Shown here: positions 1 to 7,505 of the stretch, piece after piece
Position numbering within the stretch: the first letter of the stretch is position 1
Layout of the letters: each line of letters starts with the position of its first letter
From: NZQO01 sp964639255
Lineage (GTDB): Bacteria > Bacteroidota > Bacteroidia > Flavobacteriales > Flavobacteriaceae
Assembly (NCBI GenBank): GCA_964639255.1
Contig: CAZXDP010000071.1
Span: forward strand, 1-11,970
Reading direction: 5' to 3'
DNA: 11,970 nt
Notes under the pieces: generated by a model
Told to the model about the DNA's origin: nothing
The model's database searches: none
The model's input: the letters and a program-made list of their open reading frames with translations, nothing else
Translations under genes and position numbers: made by a program

Positions 1-11
1 TGATACAAATA

Positions 12-85
12 AGGCAACAAGTATTTTCCCTTGATTGTTGTGATACTGCCGATTATATGGCTATTCTGTAGCCTATTTGTTGCCT
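12..85. repeat. Nested inverted repeats in the left intergenic edge
   Basis: AGGCAACAA at 12-20 is complemented exactly by TTGTTGCCT at 77-85. Inside this pair a five-base stem GGCTA/TAGCC (59-63 with 69-73) encloses TTCTG. The region 1-142 holds no gene that I can support. The pair could be a transcription end structure for a gene outside the window or simply chance, as there is no clean T-tract. Confidence 0.25.
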
Positions 86-142
86 AATCTCTCACAACCC
101 CTTTAAAATATAGGTTAGAAAGATATTGCATCGGGAAGTAAG

Positions 143-472
143 TTATTTTATGGGATCGTGGCCCCAGTTTTTCAGGCTGTAGCGCCAATCGGTTTCAGAA
201 ACATCACCATCGGGTCGCTGTGCCTTGTGGCGCTTAATATAGCCAATAACCTTTTCCATATGTTCATAATTGGTTTCGGTGAGGTCCTCCTTTTTCTTGC
301 GCTTGATTTTTACAATCTTACGTCCGCTCTTATGCCCCTTGCTTTCTCCATCGCCACTGTCCTTCCCTACCTGCTTCGATTTTTCAGTGTCCAACCAATC
401 TTCGAGCTCGCTGGGTGTCATGTTCACTAGATCGTAAAAACTGTCATAAATTTCATCTTTCGACTTTTCCAT
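143..472 (-). CDS. DUF3140 family protein
   Basis: This small, highly charged protein of about 109 residues resembles the DUF3140 family, whose members are annotated only as putative DNA-binding or hypothetical proteins. The features I recognise are the N-terminal block VNMTPSELEDWL, a glycine/serine-rich turn followed by HKSGRKIVKI, a basic lysine run (KIKRKKKEDLT), and the conserved end with YIKRH, AQRPDGD and WRYSLKNWGHDP. There is no signal peptide or membrane segment, so it should be cytoplasmic. The frame is open to an upstream ATG at 517, which would add 15 residues. I prefer the ATG at 472 because family members begin just before this block and because an A-rich stretch, typical of Bacteroidota leaders, precedes it. 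It lies 45-90 bases downstream of the FAD dehydrogenase on the same strand and could be co-transcribed. The family is clear to me; the molecular role is unknown. Confidence 0.8.
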   Translation of the reverse strand: MEKSKDEIYDSFYDLVNMTPSELEDWLDTEKSKQVGKDSGDGESKGHKSGRKIVKIKRKKKEDLTETNYEHMEKVIGYIKRHKAQRPDGDVSETDWRYSLKNWGHDPIK

Positions 473-562
473 CTTTTTTTTCTGAAAAGATAACGGCACT
501 TTCTGTAAAACACTCATAAAACTACGTTAGAATTCTGTGAAAGGTCGCACCGTAGCGAAAAT

Positions 563-2131
563 TTACCCTACCGAAATGCTATCGTACTTTTTTGCAATGG
601 CTTCTATACAATTCATACCATCTACTGCCGCCGAAATGATACCACCTGCATACCCTGCCCCTTCCCCACATGGATACAGGCCTAAAACTTCAGGATGCAT
701 AAGGGTTCCCGCATCACGTGGAATGGAAACCGGCGAAGAGGTCCTGCTCTCTGGTGCGTGCAGCACGGCCTCGTTGGTATAATAACCTTTCATCTTCCTT
801 CCAAACTCCTGGAAGGCTTTCCGTAGGCGTTTCGCGATAAACGGCGGGAGTACCGTATTGAGGTCTACGGAAACAATACCTGGCTGATAGGAACTTGGCG
901 GCAGACTTTGGGAAATCTTCCCCTCCACGAAATCTACCATACGCTGGGCAGGTACGCGTTGTGTTCTTCCGGCGGCCTCCCAACACGCCCGTTCTACTTG
1001 TTGCTGTAACCGCAAGCTCACAAAAGGATCGGTCGCCTCGTAATCAGACAAGCGTTCGGGGTCGACGCTCACTACAATCCCTGAATTGGCAAAGGGATTG
1101 TTCCGTTTACTGGGGCTCCAACCATTGGTAACCACTTCTTCCTGTTGGGTCGCGCAAGGCGCCACGATGCCGCCGGGGCACATACAGAAAGAATAGACCC
1201 CCTCACCATCTACCTGCGTGACCAATGCATAGGACGCTGGTGGTAAAAACGGATTGGTGTCGTCACCGTGATATTGAATACGGTCTATCAAATCTTGGGG
1301 ATGTTCTACCCGTACGCCCAGCGCAAAGGCTTTTGCGCTCATGGAAATACCACGTTTATGCAAGAGGTGAAAGATATCGCGGGCCGAATGTCCCGTAGCC
1401 AAGATCAGGTCGCTACAGGGACGCCACGCATCGCCGTTTAGTTGTATTGATTGTATCGTGCCGTCTTCTACGGAAACATCGGTCAATTTCGATTCAAAAT
1501 GTATCTCACCACCCTGCGCTATAATTGCGTCTCGCATCGAAGCAATGATCTTTGGAAGCTTGTTGGTGCCAATATGGGGATGGGCATCCACCAAAATATC
1601 GGCCGGCGCGCCAAAATGGACGAACCATTCCATCGCTTTTTTAACGTTACCACGCTTCTTTGAGCGGGTATATAGTTTTCCGTCAGAGAACGTTCCAGCG
1701 CCCCCTTCGCCAAAGCAATAGTTCGAATCTGGATCTACGAGATGCTCCTTATGAATTTTTGCCAGATCGCGCCGCCGGGCCCGAACATCTTTGCCGCGTT
1801 CGTATACGATTGGCTTCAGACCCAATTCCAGCGCCCTAAGAGCCGCGTACAGTCCTGCCGGCCCAGCACCGATAATACATACCTCCCGTTTCCCAGTAAC
1901 AAGTTGGGGCGCAAATAAAGGTAGCTGCTCCCTAACTTCCGAAGGTAGGAACAGTTCAATTTGAAGGCTTAGCTTTACCGGCTTCTGCCGGGCATCGATA
2001 GAACGTTTCCGAATGCGCCAATCGCTGATATGAGCTTTTGAAAGCTTGGCTTTTTGCAGCGCCTTCGTTAGGATGTACTCGGTATCGGCCTGCTGCTCTG
2101 GGACTATGGTAATGTGCACCAACTTACTCAT
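563..2131 (-). CDS. FAD-dependent dehydrogenase (NAD(P)/FAD oxidoreductase, COG2509-like)
   Basis: This 522-residue cytoplasmic flavoprotein belongs to the uncharacterised FAD-dependent dehydrogenases found widely in bacteria; the physiological substrate is not known. Residues 1-75 form a small N-terminal alpha/beta domain (an RKRSIDAR stretch near 41-48) that is usual in this family. The dinucleotide-binding Rossmann motif GAGPAG is at 88-93, with the acidic end of the second strand at E111. Further family marks are GEGGAGTFSDGKLYTR at 141-156, LATGHSARD at 244-252, the cysteine pair in CMCPGG at 316-321, and the C-terminal FAD-contact block PCGEGAGYAGG at 487-497. The length is normal and the frame intact. 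It is transcribed divergently from the FKBP gene. A TATCTTTG box lies just upstream of the start, which would make the leader extremely short. Fold and cofactor are certain; the reaction is not. Confidence 0.92.
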   Translation of the reverse strand: MSKLVHITIVPEQQADTEYILTKALQKAKLSKAHISDWRIRKRSIDARQKPVKLSLQIELFLPSEVREQLPLFAPQLVTGKREVCIIGAGPAGLYAALRALELGLKPIVYERGKDVRARRRDLAKIHKEHLVDPDSNYCFGEGGAGTFSDGKLYTRSKKRGNVKKAMEWFVHFGAPADILVDAHPHIGTNKLPKIIASMRDAIIAQGGEIHFESKLTDVSVEDGTIQSIQLNGDAWRPCSDLILATGHSARDIFHLLHKRGISMSAKAFALGVRVEHPQDLIDRIQYHGDDTNPFLPPASYALVTQVDGEGVYSFCMCPGGIVAPCATQQEEVVTNGWSPSKRNNPFANSGIVVSVDPERLSDYEATDPFVSLRLQQQVERACWEAAGRTQRVPAQRMVDFVEGKISQSLPPSSYQPGIVSVDLNTVLPPFIAKRLRKAFQEFGRKMKGYYTNEAVLHAPESRTSSPVSIPRDAGTLMHPEVLGLYPCGEGAGYAGGIISAAVDGMNCIEAIAKKYDSISVG

Positions 2132-2138
2132 ATGGTGT

Positions 2139-2146
2139 CAAAGATA
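2139..2146 (-). promoter_or_regulatory. Possible -7 box for the FAD dehydrogenase gene
   Basis: Read on the minus strand this is TATCTTTG, a full match to the Bacteroidota sigma-ABfr -7 consensus TAnnTTTG. It ends seven bases before the ATG at 2131, so transcription would begin almost at the start codon. I see no clear TTTG -33 element at the expected spacing, only TTTC about 21 bases upstream. This may be chance or may imply a nearly leaderless mRNA. Confidence 0.25.
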
Positions 2147-2291
2147 GCTAAATTTGACGGGTGAAATAGCTTCGGAAATTCTGTGGAAGAAGGGGGGTTT
2201 AATACCAAAACGAAGTAAGGTTTCAAATGTTAAGCTTTTCTTAAATTGGCGAATTATTCGCAATTCAGAAGCCATTTCAATATAGAACCTG

Positions 2292-2299
2292 TACTTTTG
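2292..2299 (+). promoter_or_regulatory. Candidate -7 promoter box for the FKBP gene
   Basis: TACTTTTG matches the Bacteroidota -7 consensus TAnnTTTG and lies 39 bases before the ATG at 2339, leaving a leader of about 33 bases. No convincing TTG-type -33 element is present at the usual spacing. The 207-base divergent region 2132-2338 contains no other gene that I can support; a minus-strand open frame through it overlaps both neighbours and has no recognisable content. Confidence 0.35.
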
Positions 2300-2338
2300 C
2301 CCGCTGATAAACGATTGAAAATCACAGATATCTAAATT

Positions 2339-2767
2339 ATGAGTAAAGTAAAAGCAAACGACACGGTACGAGTACACTACACGGGAAAATTAGCCGACGG
2401 ACAGGTCTTCGATAGCTCGCTAGAGCGTGAGCCCTTGGAAATTACCTTGGGACAGGGCAGGTTGATTCCAGGATTTGAAAAAGGCCTTATCGATATGGAG
2501 GTGGATGAAAAGAAAACTGTGACCATCCCGAAGGAAGAAGCGTATGGCGAAGTACAGAAGGAGCTTTTCCAACCCATCCCCAATGAGAATCTCCCACAGG
2601 AAATCGCACCGCAAGTGGGTATGGGCCTTATGGCCAAGAATCCAGACGGGAGTGAACGCCAGCTGCGCGTTGCCGAAGTGAACGAAGACCACATCGTGGT
2701 AGATGCCAACCACCCTTTGGCAGGCAAAGATTTAACCTTCGACCTACAGTTGGTGGAGATCAAGTAA
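2339..2767 (+). CDS. FKBP-type peptidyl-prolyl cis-trans isomerase, SlyD-like
   Basis: This 142-residue protein catalyses cis-trans isomerisation of proline peptide bonds and probably also acts as a chaperone, as SlyD-type FKBPs do. The FKBP core is visible as VHYTG at 12-16, VFDSS at 23-27, GQGRLIPGFEKGL at 38-50 and EEAYG at 66-70. The insert-in-flap chaperone segment follows at about 71-120. The core closes with the family signature VDANHPLAGKDLTFDL at 121-136. There is no signal peptide, so it is cytoplasmic. The histidine- and cysteine-rich metal-binding tail of Escherichia coli SlyD is absent and the protein ends directly after the last FKBP strand, as in many SlyD relatives. It is a single-gene unit with a candidate promoter upstream and a strong terminator 22 bases after the stop. 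Confidence 0.93.
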   Translation: MSKVKANDTVRVHYTGKLADGQVFDSSLEREPLEITLGQGRLIPGFEKGLIDMEVDEKKTVTIPKEEAYGEVQKELFQPIPNENLPQEIAPQVGMGLMAKNPDGSERQLRVAEVNEDHIVVDANHPLAGKDLTFDLQLVEIK

Positions 2768-2788
2768 GGAACCTTGTATACAAAATGT

Positions 2789-2819
2789 AAATCCCGTGGC
2801 GCTCCCACGGGATTTTTTT
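2789..2819 (+). terminator. Rho-independent terminator after the FKBP gene
   Basis: An 11-bp perfect stem (2789-2799 with 2805-2815) encloses the five-base loop CGCTC and runs into a T-tract on the plus strand. It lies 22 bases downstream of the FKBP stop. The minus-strand T-tract is much weaker, so it would act mainly for the plus strand. Confidence 0.93.
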
Positions 2820-2836
2820 ATTTTCGCTAAAAAAGA

Positions 2837-2986
2837 ATGAAACAGGCTAACAGGTGGCAGTGGATTCTTATAATTGTGGCAGCTACCATTACGCTTATCG
2901 GAATTTTGACTGGCTGGTATCTTTTCCTCTTTATATGGTTTCCGTTGGGATGGTTTTTCGGTTCACGCAACAATCAAAACGAATAG
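2837..2986 (+). CDS. Small hydrophobic membrane peptide (49 aa), unrecognised
   Basis: This short frame runs from an ATG at 2837 to TAG at 2986. It has a short polar, basic start (MKQANRWQW), a long hydrophobic stretch at about 9-42 that could form one long or two short membrane helices and contains several tryptophans and phenylalanines, and a polar tail (SRNNQNE). That is the layout of a real inner-membrane micropeptide rather than a random frame. I do not recognise a family. It begins 18 bases after the T-tract of the FKBP terminator, and its last 13 bases overlap the 3' end of the convergent Wzi gene. No convincing promoter is visible (TATTTTCG just upstream is a poor match), so expression may depend on read-through. 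The alternative is a chance open frame. Confidence 0.45.
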   Translation: MKQANRWQWILIIVAATITLIGILTGWYLFLFIWFPLGWFFGSRNNQNE

Positions 2987-4329
2987 GAATAGGTAAGTCC
3001 GGCAGCCAAAACTGGCGATGAATACGGAGAGAAATCGGCTCCCAAAACGGTACCTACCGTTCCCAACTTCTGGGAGGCATATCGCAACTCCCCGAAGGTA
3101 TACCAATTTTCCAATGGCACCTCCAATAACCGCGATGCACGGCCTCGTCGCTCCACATACGATAGCTTTACCGTCCAATAGAACGCATTCTTAGATCCCT
3201 TTGCACCCAAATGATGGGCACTTAGGTTATTTAAGGTAACCGGCCGGCTGTCGTCGTCTATTACTACACCCCTATCAAAAACAATAAACGGCAGCCCTAT
3301 AATATTGCCTTCGTAACTCCAACCGCTGCGGTACTGTGCATTGCTGAAATAATTGTCGTTGGAGCTAATGCCGGAATCGCCACTTTGGTTAGTGGTAGTA
3401 ATGAATTCGTACAAAAATTGTTGAAAGATCTTGCCTTTGGGAAGCGCTGCATAGAGTCCCCAAATACCGTCGGGGAAGTTCTTTAGCGCCGTTCCCGAAC
3501 CATCTTCCAAAGGATGTTCATGATAAAGGGTAATCGTACCCCACTGTGGCAACCATTGGTATTCCAGAAAATAACTTCCCAGGTGATTTCCCAACGCATT
3601 ATCGCCAGGTTCACCATTCGGAAAAATAACCGGATCGTCCTTCGCCAAAAACACTTTGAAAAACGCTTCGAAATCATCGGGCAGCGCTCCTGCTATGGGC
3701 GATGTCCCACCCCATTGTACAAAATGCTGTACCTTAAAAGCTAGGCTGTGCTGCGGGGCGATTGCAGCGTGAATCCCCAAACGCTTATAGTGCACCCGCG
3801 TATCCTCCACAAATCGATCGTCATTCAACTGGTAATGGGCAATACCCCAGTCGAGCGAAAAAGTACGGTTCAAGGCAAGGGGTTCGCTAGCTTCTATGAT
3901 GACGCCTGGCAACGGACGCGCATTGTTGGACCACAGGAAATTTCCGTTTGAGGATGACAAGCCGCCTAAGGTTTCACGACGCTTTCGCGCACCTGCGGTA
4001 ACCGATACCCAAGGATTGCTATAATTAATATATAGATCGCGGCGTGCTGCAGCAGGAACTACCCCGTCCCGTACAAAACCCGAAAGGCCCACGTTCCAAC
4101 TATGTTGATTTTTCACGTACAACGCCTCAGCTTCGGCATATAGGGAAGCGTTGCTCAAATCACCGCGTTCAAAACTACTATTGGTAAACGTCCAAAACGG
4201 CAAGGATTCTTGACTGGATGCTAACGCCTGCCCTTCCGAGGTCCCTGAAACCACCCAAGATTGGGCGCCTGCTGTGAGGGGTACCCAAAGCACCCAACAA
4301 ATGGCCAACCGTTTTAGGTAGTGCCACAT
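2974..4329 (-). CDS. Wzi-type capsule assembly outer-membrane protein
   Basis: This looks like a capsule assembly Wzi family protein, an outer-membrane beta-barrel that in enterobacteria binds capsular polysaccharide at the cell surface. From the ATG at 4329 it is 451 residues, close to the family length. It starts with a clear signal peptide: basic LKR at 5-7, a hydrophobic core, and a likely cut after the AGA ending at residue 22. The rest alternates polar and aromatic residues in barrel fashion and ends LTYSYSF; a terminal phenylalanine is typical of outer-membrane barrels. Recognisable stretches include AGARKRRETLGGLSSSNGNFLWSNNARPLPG in parts and the LYHEHPLEDGSG region. The frame opens 33 codons further upstream, but that extension would overlap the Wzc gene and precede the signal peptide. 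It starts four bases after the Wzc stop and is the last gene of the operon. Confidence 0.85.
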   Translation of the reverse strand: MWHYLKRLAICWVLWVPLTAGAQSWVVSGTSEGQALASSQESLPFWTFTNSSFERGDLSNASLYAEAEALYVKNQHSWNVGLSGFVRDGVVPAAARRDLYINYSNPWVSVTAGARKRRETLGGLSSSNGNFLWSNNARPLPGVIIEASEPLALNRTFSLDWGIAHYQLNDDRFVEDTRVHYKRLGIHAAIAPQHSLAFKVQHFVQWGGTSPIAGALPDDFEAFFKVFLAKDDPVIFPNGEPGDNALGNHLGSYFLEYQWLPQWGTITLYHEHPLEDGSGTALKNFPDGIWGLYAALPKGKIFQQFLYEFITTTNQSGDSGISSNDNYFSNAQYRSGWSYEGNIIGLPFIVFDRGVVIDDDSRPVTLNNLSAHHLGAKGSKNAFYWTVKLSYVERRGRASRLLEVPLENWYTFGELRYASQKLGTVGTVLGADFSPYSSPVLAAGLTYSYSF

Positions 4330-4333
4330 ACCG

Positions 4334-6706
4334 TTATCTTCGGAAAAATCGTTTCCACCATGGTTGTGTGTCTTCTGTATAGGAATAGCCGTATTTGTTA
4401 CCGTACCCAAAATTGGAAAGACTAACATCGTTCAGTACAAAAGCAACGTTTCGCAGCTTTCCTTCCTCGATGGAATCCATCGGGAAACCTACAATCCGTT
4501 TTTCGGTATATCCGGCACGCATGGTATAGAGTGTGGCATCTGCGTATTGGTTTATCAAGAAGGTATCGGTCACCAGCATCGCCGGTGCGGTATCAACCAC
4601 AACATAGTCAAATTGTTCCCTCAGTTCAGAAAAAAGGGTTGCGACCCGTGGCTGCATCCAAAGTTCGGCCGGATTGGGCGGTATGGTTCCCGAGAATAAA
4701 ATCGATAGGTTCTCGCTGATTTCCGAAGGTTGCAAAAACTGTGCGCAGCTCGTTTCCGGTTGAACCAAATACTCTACCACCCCCTTATTATCGAATTCAC
4801 CCGTAACATAGCGCTGCAACTGCGGATTACGAATATCGCCGCCCACTAAAACTACCTTACTGCCAGAATGGGCCAAGGTTAGGGCCAAGTTGGTGGCCAC
4901 AAATGTTTTCCCTTCACCCTTCACAGTGGAGGTGACGAATAATACCTTGCCTTCATTGGCCTGTGACTTTCGGCTTAGGAAAAAATACTGAAGGTTGGTT
5001 CGCAGTATACGGAAGGATTCCGCCAGCACCGAGCGGTCGTTCTTCTGAATTAGCTCTTCATCCTTGCGGCCCGTACGGGGAATTTCCCCCACTACCGATT
5101 GCCCTTTTAAATGACGCTCTAAGTAGGCTCGATCCTGAATTTTATTGTTCAGTAGCTGTCGCACGTAGATGACCAAAAACGGCACTAACAACCCGAGAAT
5201 TAGTGCGGCCAACAGGATGATTTGCTTTTTGGGCGATACCGGCTGCTCACCGCTATAGGCCGGGTCCACGATCTTGGCTCGAGGCGTGGTTACCGCCAGC
5301 GAAATTGCATTTTCTTCCCGCTTTTGCAGCAAGTACAAATACAAGGCTTCCTTGATTTCCTGTTGCCGGCTTATGCTTCGGAATTGCTTCTCTATGGAAG
5401 GGATCTCGGCGATTTCCGAACCGATACGGGCTTCGCGTGCGCGGAACTCGTTTCGGGAAATCTGCAAAGAAGTCTGTACCGTTCGAAGGTTCTCCAAGAT
5501 GGTTGCGCGCATATCGACAATTTGGGAACTTAGCGTTACCACTAATGGGTTTTGTTCGGTACTGCTCTGCAACAGGCGTTGCCGTTCCAACACCAAGCGA
5601 TTATAATCCCCCACCAGATTAGATACCCCTTCTTGATCGATACCCAAATTGGTGGGCAACAACGAAAAGGGACCTGCCTGCTGTAAATAATCCGTTAAGG
5701 TCTTCACCAATTCCAGCTGTGTTTCCAGCGCCATTTCCTGTTCTTGAAGTGAACTAGCGCTCTCTAGGAACAGCTGACCCTCTGCGGCAATATCGGTCAA
5801 TCGGTTGGTTTCCTTAAAGGTGACCTTACCCGTTTCTACCGAGTCGAGTTCCTCGGTGATGATTTCCAGCCTAGTTTGGATAAATTCGGCTGTATTTCTG
5901 GATACTAGGTTTCGGTCGCGAATCGCATCTTCGTTGTATTGACGAATCAATTCATTAAGTACCGCCTCGGCTTTAGACGGCACTGGCGAGGTAAGCGTTA
6001 ACCGAATGACACTGGCATTTTTGGTAACAGGTGCAATATCAATACGGCGGCGATAGTTTGCCACCACGGGGTCGATACGTGAAATAAGGATGCGCAGGGG
6101 GCTTCCTAGAGCAGCTTCATCCAACTCTGCTGCATTGGGTATCACAGTAATATCACCAAAGGCTAGGGAAACCACATCGCCGTACGAATGTGTTTCAGAA
6201 CGCTCGTCGTCCGCCCCACTTAACCTATATTCTGAAGCCGAAATGGGTGTGATATAAAAAGGGGCGATCGTCTGGGTAATTTCCTCCATGGGAGTGAGCA
6301 GTCGCACCCGGAAGGGCAGATTTGCGAACAATTCCGCATCTTTGACATTGCCCTCCTTGATATAGCGTATGTGCAAGTCCAGTTCGCGAACCACGCGCTC
6401 GGTAAGCGATTTGGAACGAAGAATCTCCATTTCGTTCTCAAAACCAGACATGCTTAGTGCGCCGGTAAAGCCCAAATCCTGAAACGCAGCCAGTTCGGAT
6501 AAGGAGCTGTTTTCTTCGTCCTTTATCAAGATAGCCGCCTGTGCTTGGTATATTTCCGTAGCATACCGCAGGTACAGGAAAGCGGCACTAAGGCTAATGA
6601 TGACCGCTACAATAAACCACGGCCAATACCGAAGGTATTGGTCCAATTGCTCGCGCAAGGTGGGTTCCTGTTGTTCATCATTAGTTTGAGAGGGTAATTG
6701 TTGCAT
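4334..6706 (-). CDS. Wzc-type polysaccharide co-polymerase with tyrosine autokinase
   Basis: This 790-residue inner-membrane protein controls polysaccharide chain length and couples polymerisation to export, with activity cycled by tyrosine phosphorylation. The order is a cytoplasmic N-terminus, TM1 at about 31-47, a periplasmic Wzz domain with long coiled-coil helices (about 50-490), a proline motif (PAYSGEQPVSP, 482-492), TM2 at about 496-516, and a C-terminal BY-kinase domain. Kinase marks are the activating ExxRxxR motif at 563-569, Walker A VKGEGKT at 595-601, Walker A' GGDIR at 622-626, and Walker B VVVDTAP at 702-708. The tail carries a tyrosine cluster (Y768, Y772, Y774, Y776), the expected autophosphorylation sites. 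It starts three bases after the Wza stop and ends four bases before Wzi. In Walker A' the first aspartate is glycine. A cognate phosphatase is not in the window. Confidence 0.94.
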   Translation of the reverse strand: MQQLPSQTNDEQQEPTLREQLDQYLRYWPWFIVAVIISLSAAFLYLRYATEIYQAQAAILIKDEENSSLSELAAFQDLGFTGALSMSGFENEMEILRSKSLTERVVRELDLHIRYIKEGNVKDAELFANLPFRVRLLTPMEEITQTIAPFYITPISASEYRLSGADDERSETHSYGDVVSLAFGDITVIPNAAELDEAALGSPLRILISRIDPVVANYRRRIDIAPVTKNASVIRLTLTSPVPSKAEAVLNELIRQYNEDAIRDRNLVSRNTAEFIQTRLEIITEELDSVETGKVTFKETNRLTDIAAEGQLFLESASSLQEQEMALETQLELVKTLTDYLQQAGPFSLLPTNLGIDQEGVSNLVGDYNRLVLERQRLLQSSTEQNPLVVTLSSQIVDMRATILENLRTVQTSLQISRNEFRAREARIGSEIAEIPSIEKQFRSISRQQEIKEALYLYLLQKREENAISLAVTTPRAKIVDPAYSGEQPVSPKKQIILLAALILGLLVPFLVIYVRQLLNNKIQDRAYLERHLKGQSVVGEIPRTGRKDEELIQKNDRSVLAESFRILRTNLQYFFLSRKSQANEGKVLFVTSTVKGEGKTFVATNLALTLAHSGSKVVLVGGDIRNPQLQRYVTGEFDNKGVVEYLVQPETSCAQFLQPSEISENLSILFSGTIPPNPAELWMQPRVATLFSELREQFDYVVVDTAPAMLVTDTFLINQYADATLYTMRAGYTEKRIVGFPMDSIEEGKLRNVAFVLNDVSLSNFGYGNKYGYSYTEDTQPWWKRFFRR

Positions 6707-6709
6707 AGA

Positions 6710-7474
6710 CTATCTGAAAATAAGAATGAGAACCGAAACCAAAAGGGAAGCCACACTGATGTATACTGTCGAATTTCGGTTGAAGGTAGCACTTTGCCGC
6801 TGTGCCTTATTGGGCTCGACGTAAATTACATCATTTTGCCGCAGGTAGTAATATTCTGAATTGATCACCGAAGCATCGGTAAGGTCAAGATAGGCATAGT
6901 TTTTCCCGTCGCTGGTTTCACGAATTACCAGTATGTTGTCTCGCTCGCCATAAATAGTGAGATCGCCTGCCAGGCCGAGGGCTGCGGGTAGCGTGACGCG
7001 CTCGCCCGTAACCATATACGTTCCTGGTCTCGTTACCTCCCCCAACACGCTTATTTGGAAATTAAGCAGACGAATGGTTACAATAGGGTCTTTCAGGTAT
7101 TCCTCTAGCCTTTTTTCGAGCATTGCGTTAAGCTCCTTACGAGTAAGCCCAGCCACCTGCAGGGTACCCAATACCGGAAATTCTATGGTGCCATCGGCAT
7201 CCACAAGATAGCCTTGTTGTTGGGTGTTGTTGAAATTGGCTTGCCCGTTGAGCGAAGGACGCGATTCCATGATCAAATTGAAGGGACGCGCGGCTTCTAA
7301 ATTGAAAGAGGAGACGGTTATCGAAAGTAAATCATTGGGTTGAAGCACCACCGCGCTTTCCTTGGAAGATTGTAAAGCAGCCAACGCCTCAATATCTTGA
7401 AAATAAGCTATTTCCTTACGGGAAACACAACTACTAATGGTAATTAGCAGCAATGCCAATACAGCAATTCTCAT
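6710..7474 (-). CDS. Wza-type polysaccharide export outer-membrane lipoprotein
   Basis: This exporter subunit should form the periplasmic and outer-membrane channel that works with Wzc. From the ATG at 7474 it has 254 residues: a lipoprotein signal with lipobox ISSC (lipidated cysteine at 16), then VSRKEIAYFQD, a polysaccharide-export domain at about 43-137 (QPNDLLSI, then DADGTIEFPVLG), an SLBB domain starting near 139 (VLGEVTRPGTYMV at 143-155), and a C-terminal hydrophobic helix at about 236-254 in the position where Wza forms its outer-membrane pore. Two earlier in-frame ATGs exist. The one at 7516 overlaps the dehydratase stop by 11 bases and gives a 30-residue signal; the one at 7582 lies well inside that gene. 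I chose 7474 because the signal peptide is then of normal size and a promoter-like box lies just upstream. The 7516 start remains a serious alternative. Confidence 0.9.
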   Translation of the reverse strand: MRIAVLALLLITISSCVSRKEIAYFQDIEALAALQSSKESAVVLQPNDLLSITVSSFNLEAARPFNLIMESRPSLNGQANFNNTQQQGYLVDADGTIEFPVLGTLQVAGLTRKELNAMLEKRLEEYLKDPIVTIRLLNFQISVLGEVTRPGTYMVTGERVTLPAALGLAGDLTIYGERDNILVIRETSDGKNYAYLDLTDASVINSEYYYLRQNDVIYVEPNKAQRQSATFNRNSTVYISVASLLVSVLILIFR

Positions 7475-7494
7475 TCGCGGAAATTTAATTTTTG

Positions 7495-7502
7495 CAAATA
7501 TA
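7495..7502 (-). promoter_or_regulatory. Possible internal -7 box before the Wza gene
   Basis: On the minus strand this reads TATATTTG followed by an A/T-rich leader, a full match to TAnnTTTG. It ends 20 bases before the ATG at 7474. No -33 TTG is evident. If real, it would allow the export genes to be transcribed separately from the sugar-synthesis genes, and it would support the 7474 start over 7516. Confidence 0.3.
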
Positions 7503-7505
7503 GGG

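Noticed and set aside
524..558. CTACG/CGTAG inverted repeat between the FAD dehydrogenase and DUF3140 genes
   Set aside because: The five-base stem has a loop of over 20 bases and no T-tract; it is probably chance, and transcription may continue into the DUF3140 gene.
1451..1721. Plus-strand frames inside the FAD dehydrogenase gene
   Set aside because: They are antisense shadows of a long gene with clear protein motifs and have no recognisable content of their own.
2138..2377. 79-codon minus-strand frame across the divergent intergenic region
   Set aside because: It begins inside the FKBP gene on the opposite strand, covers both candidate promoters and has no recognisable domain; it is best explained as a chance frame.
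2774..2783. Ten-base palindrome TTGTATACAA before the FKBP terminator
   Set aside because: A perfect 10-base palindrome is expected about once per kilobase, and its place after a stop codon suggests no operator role.
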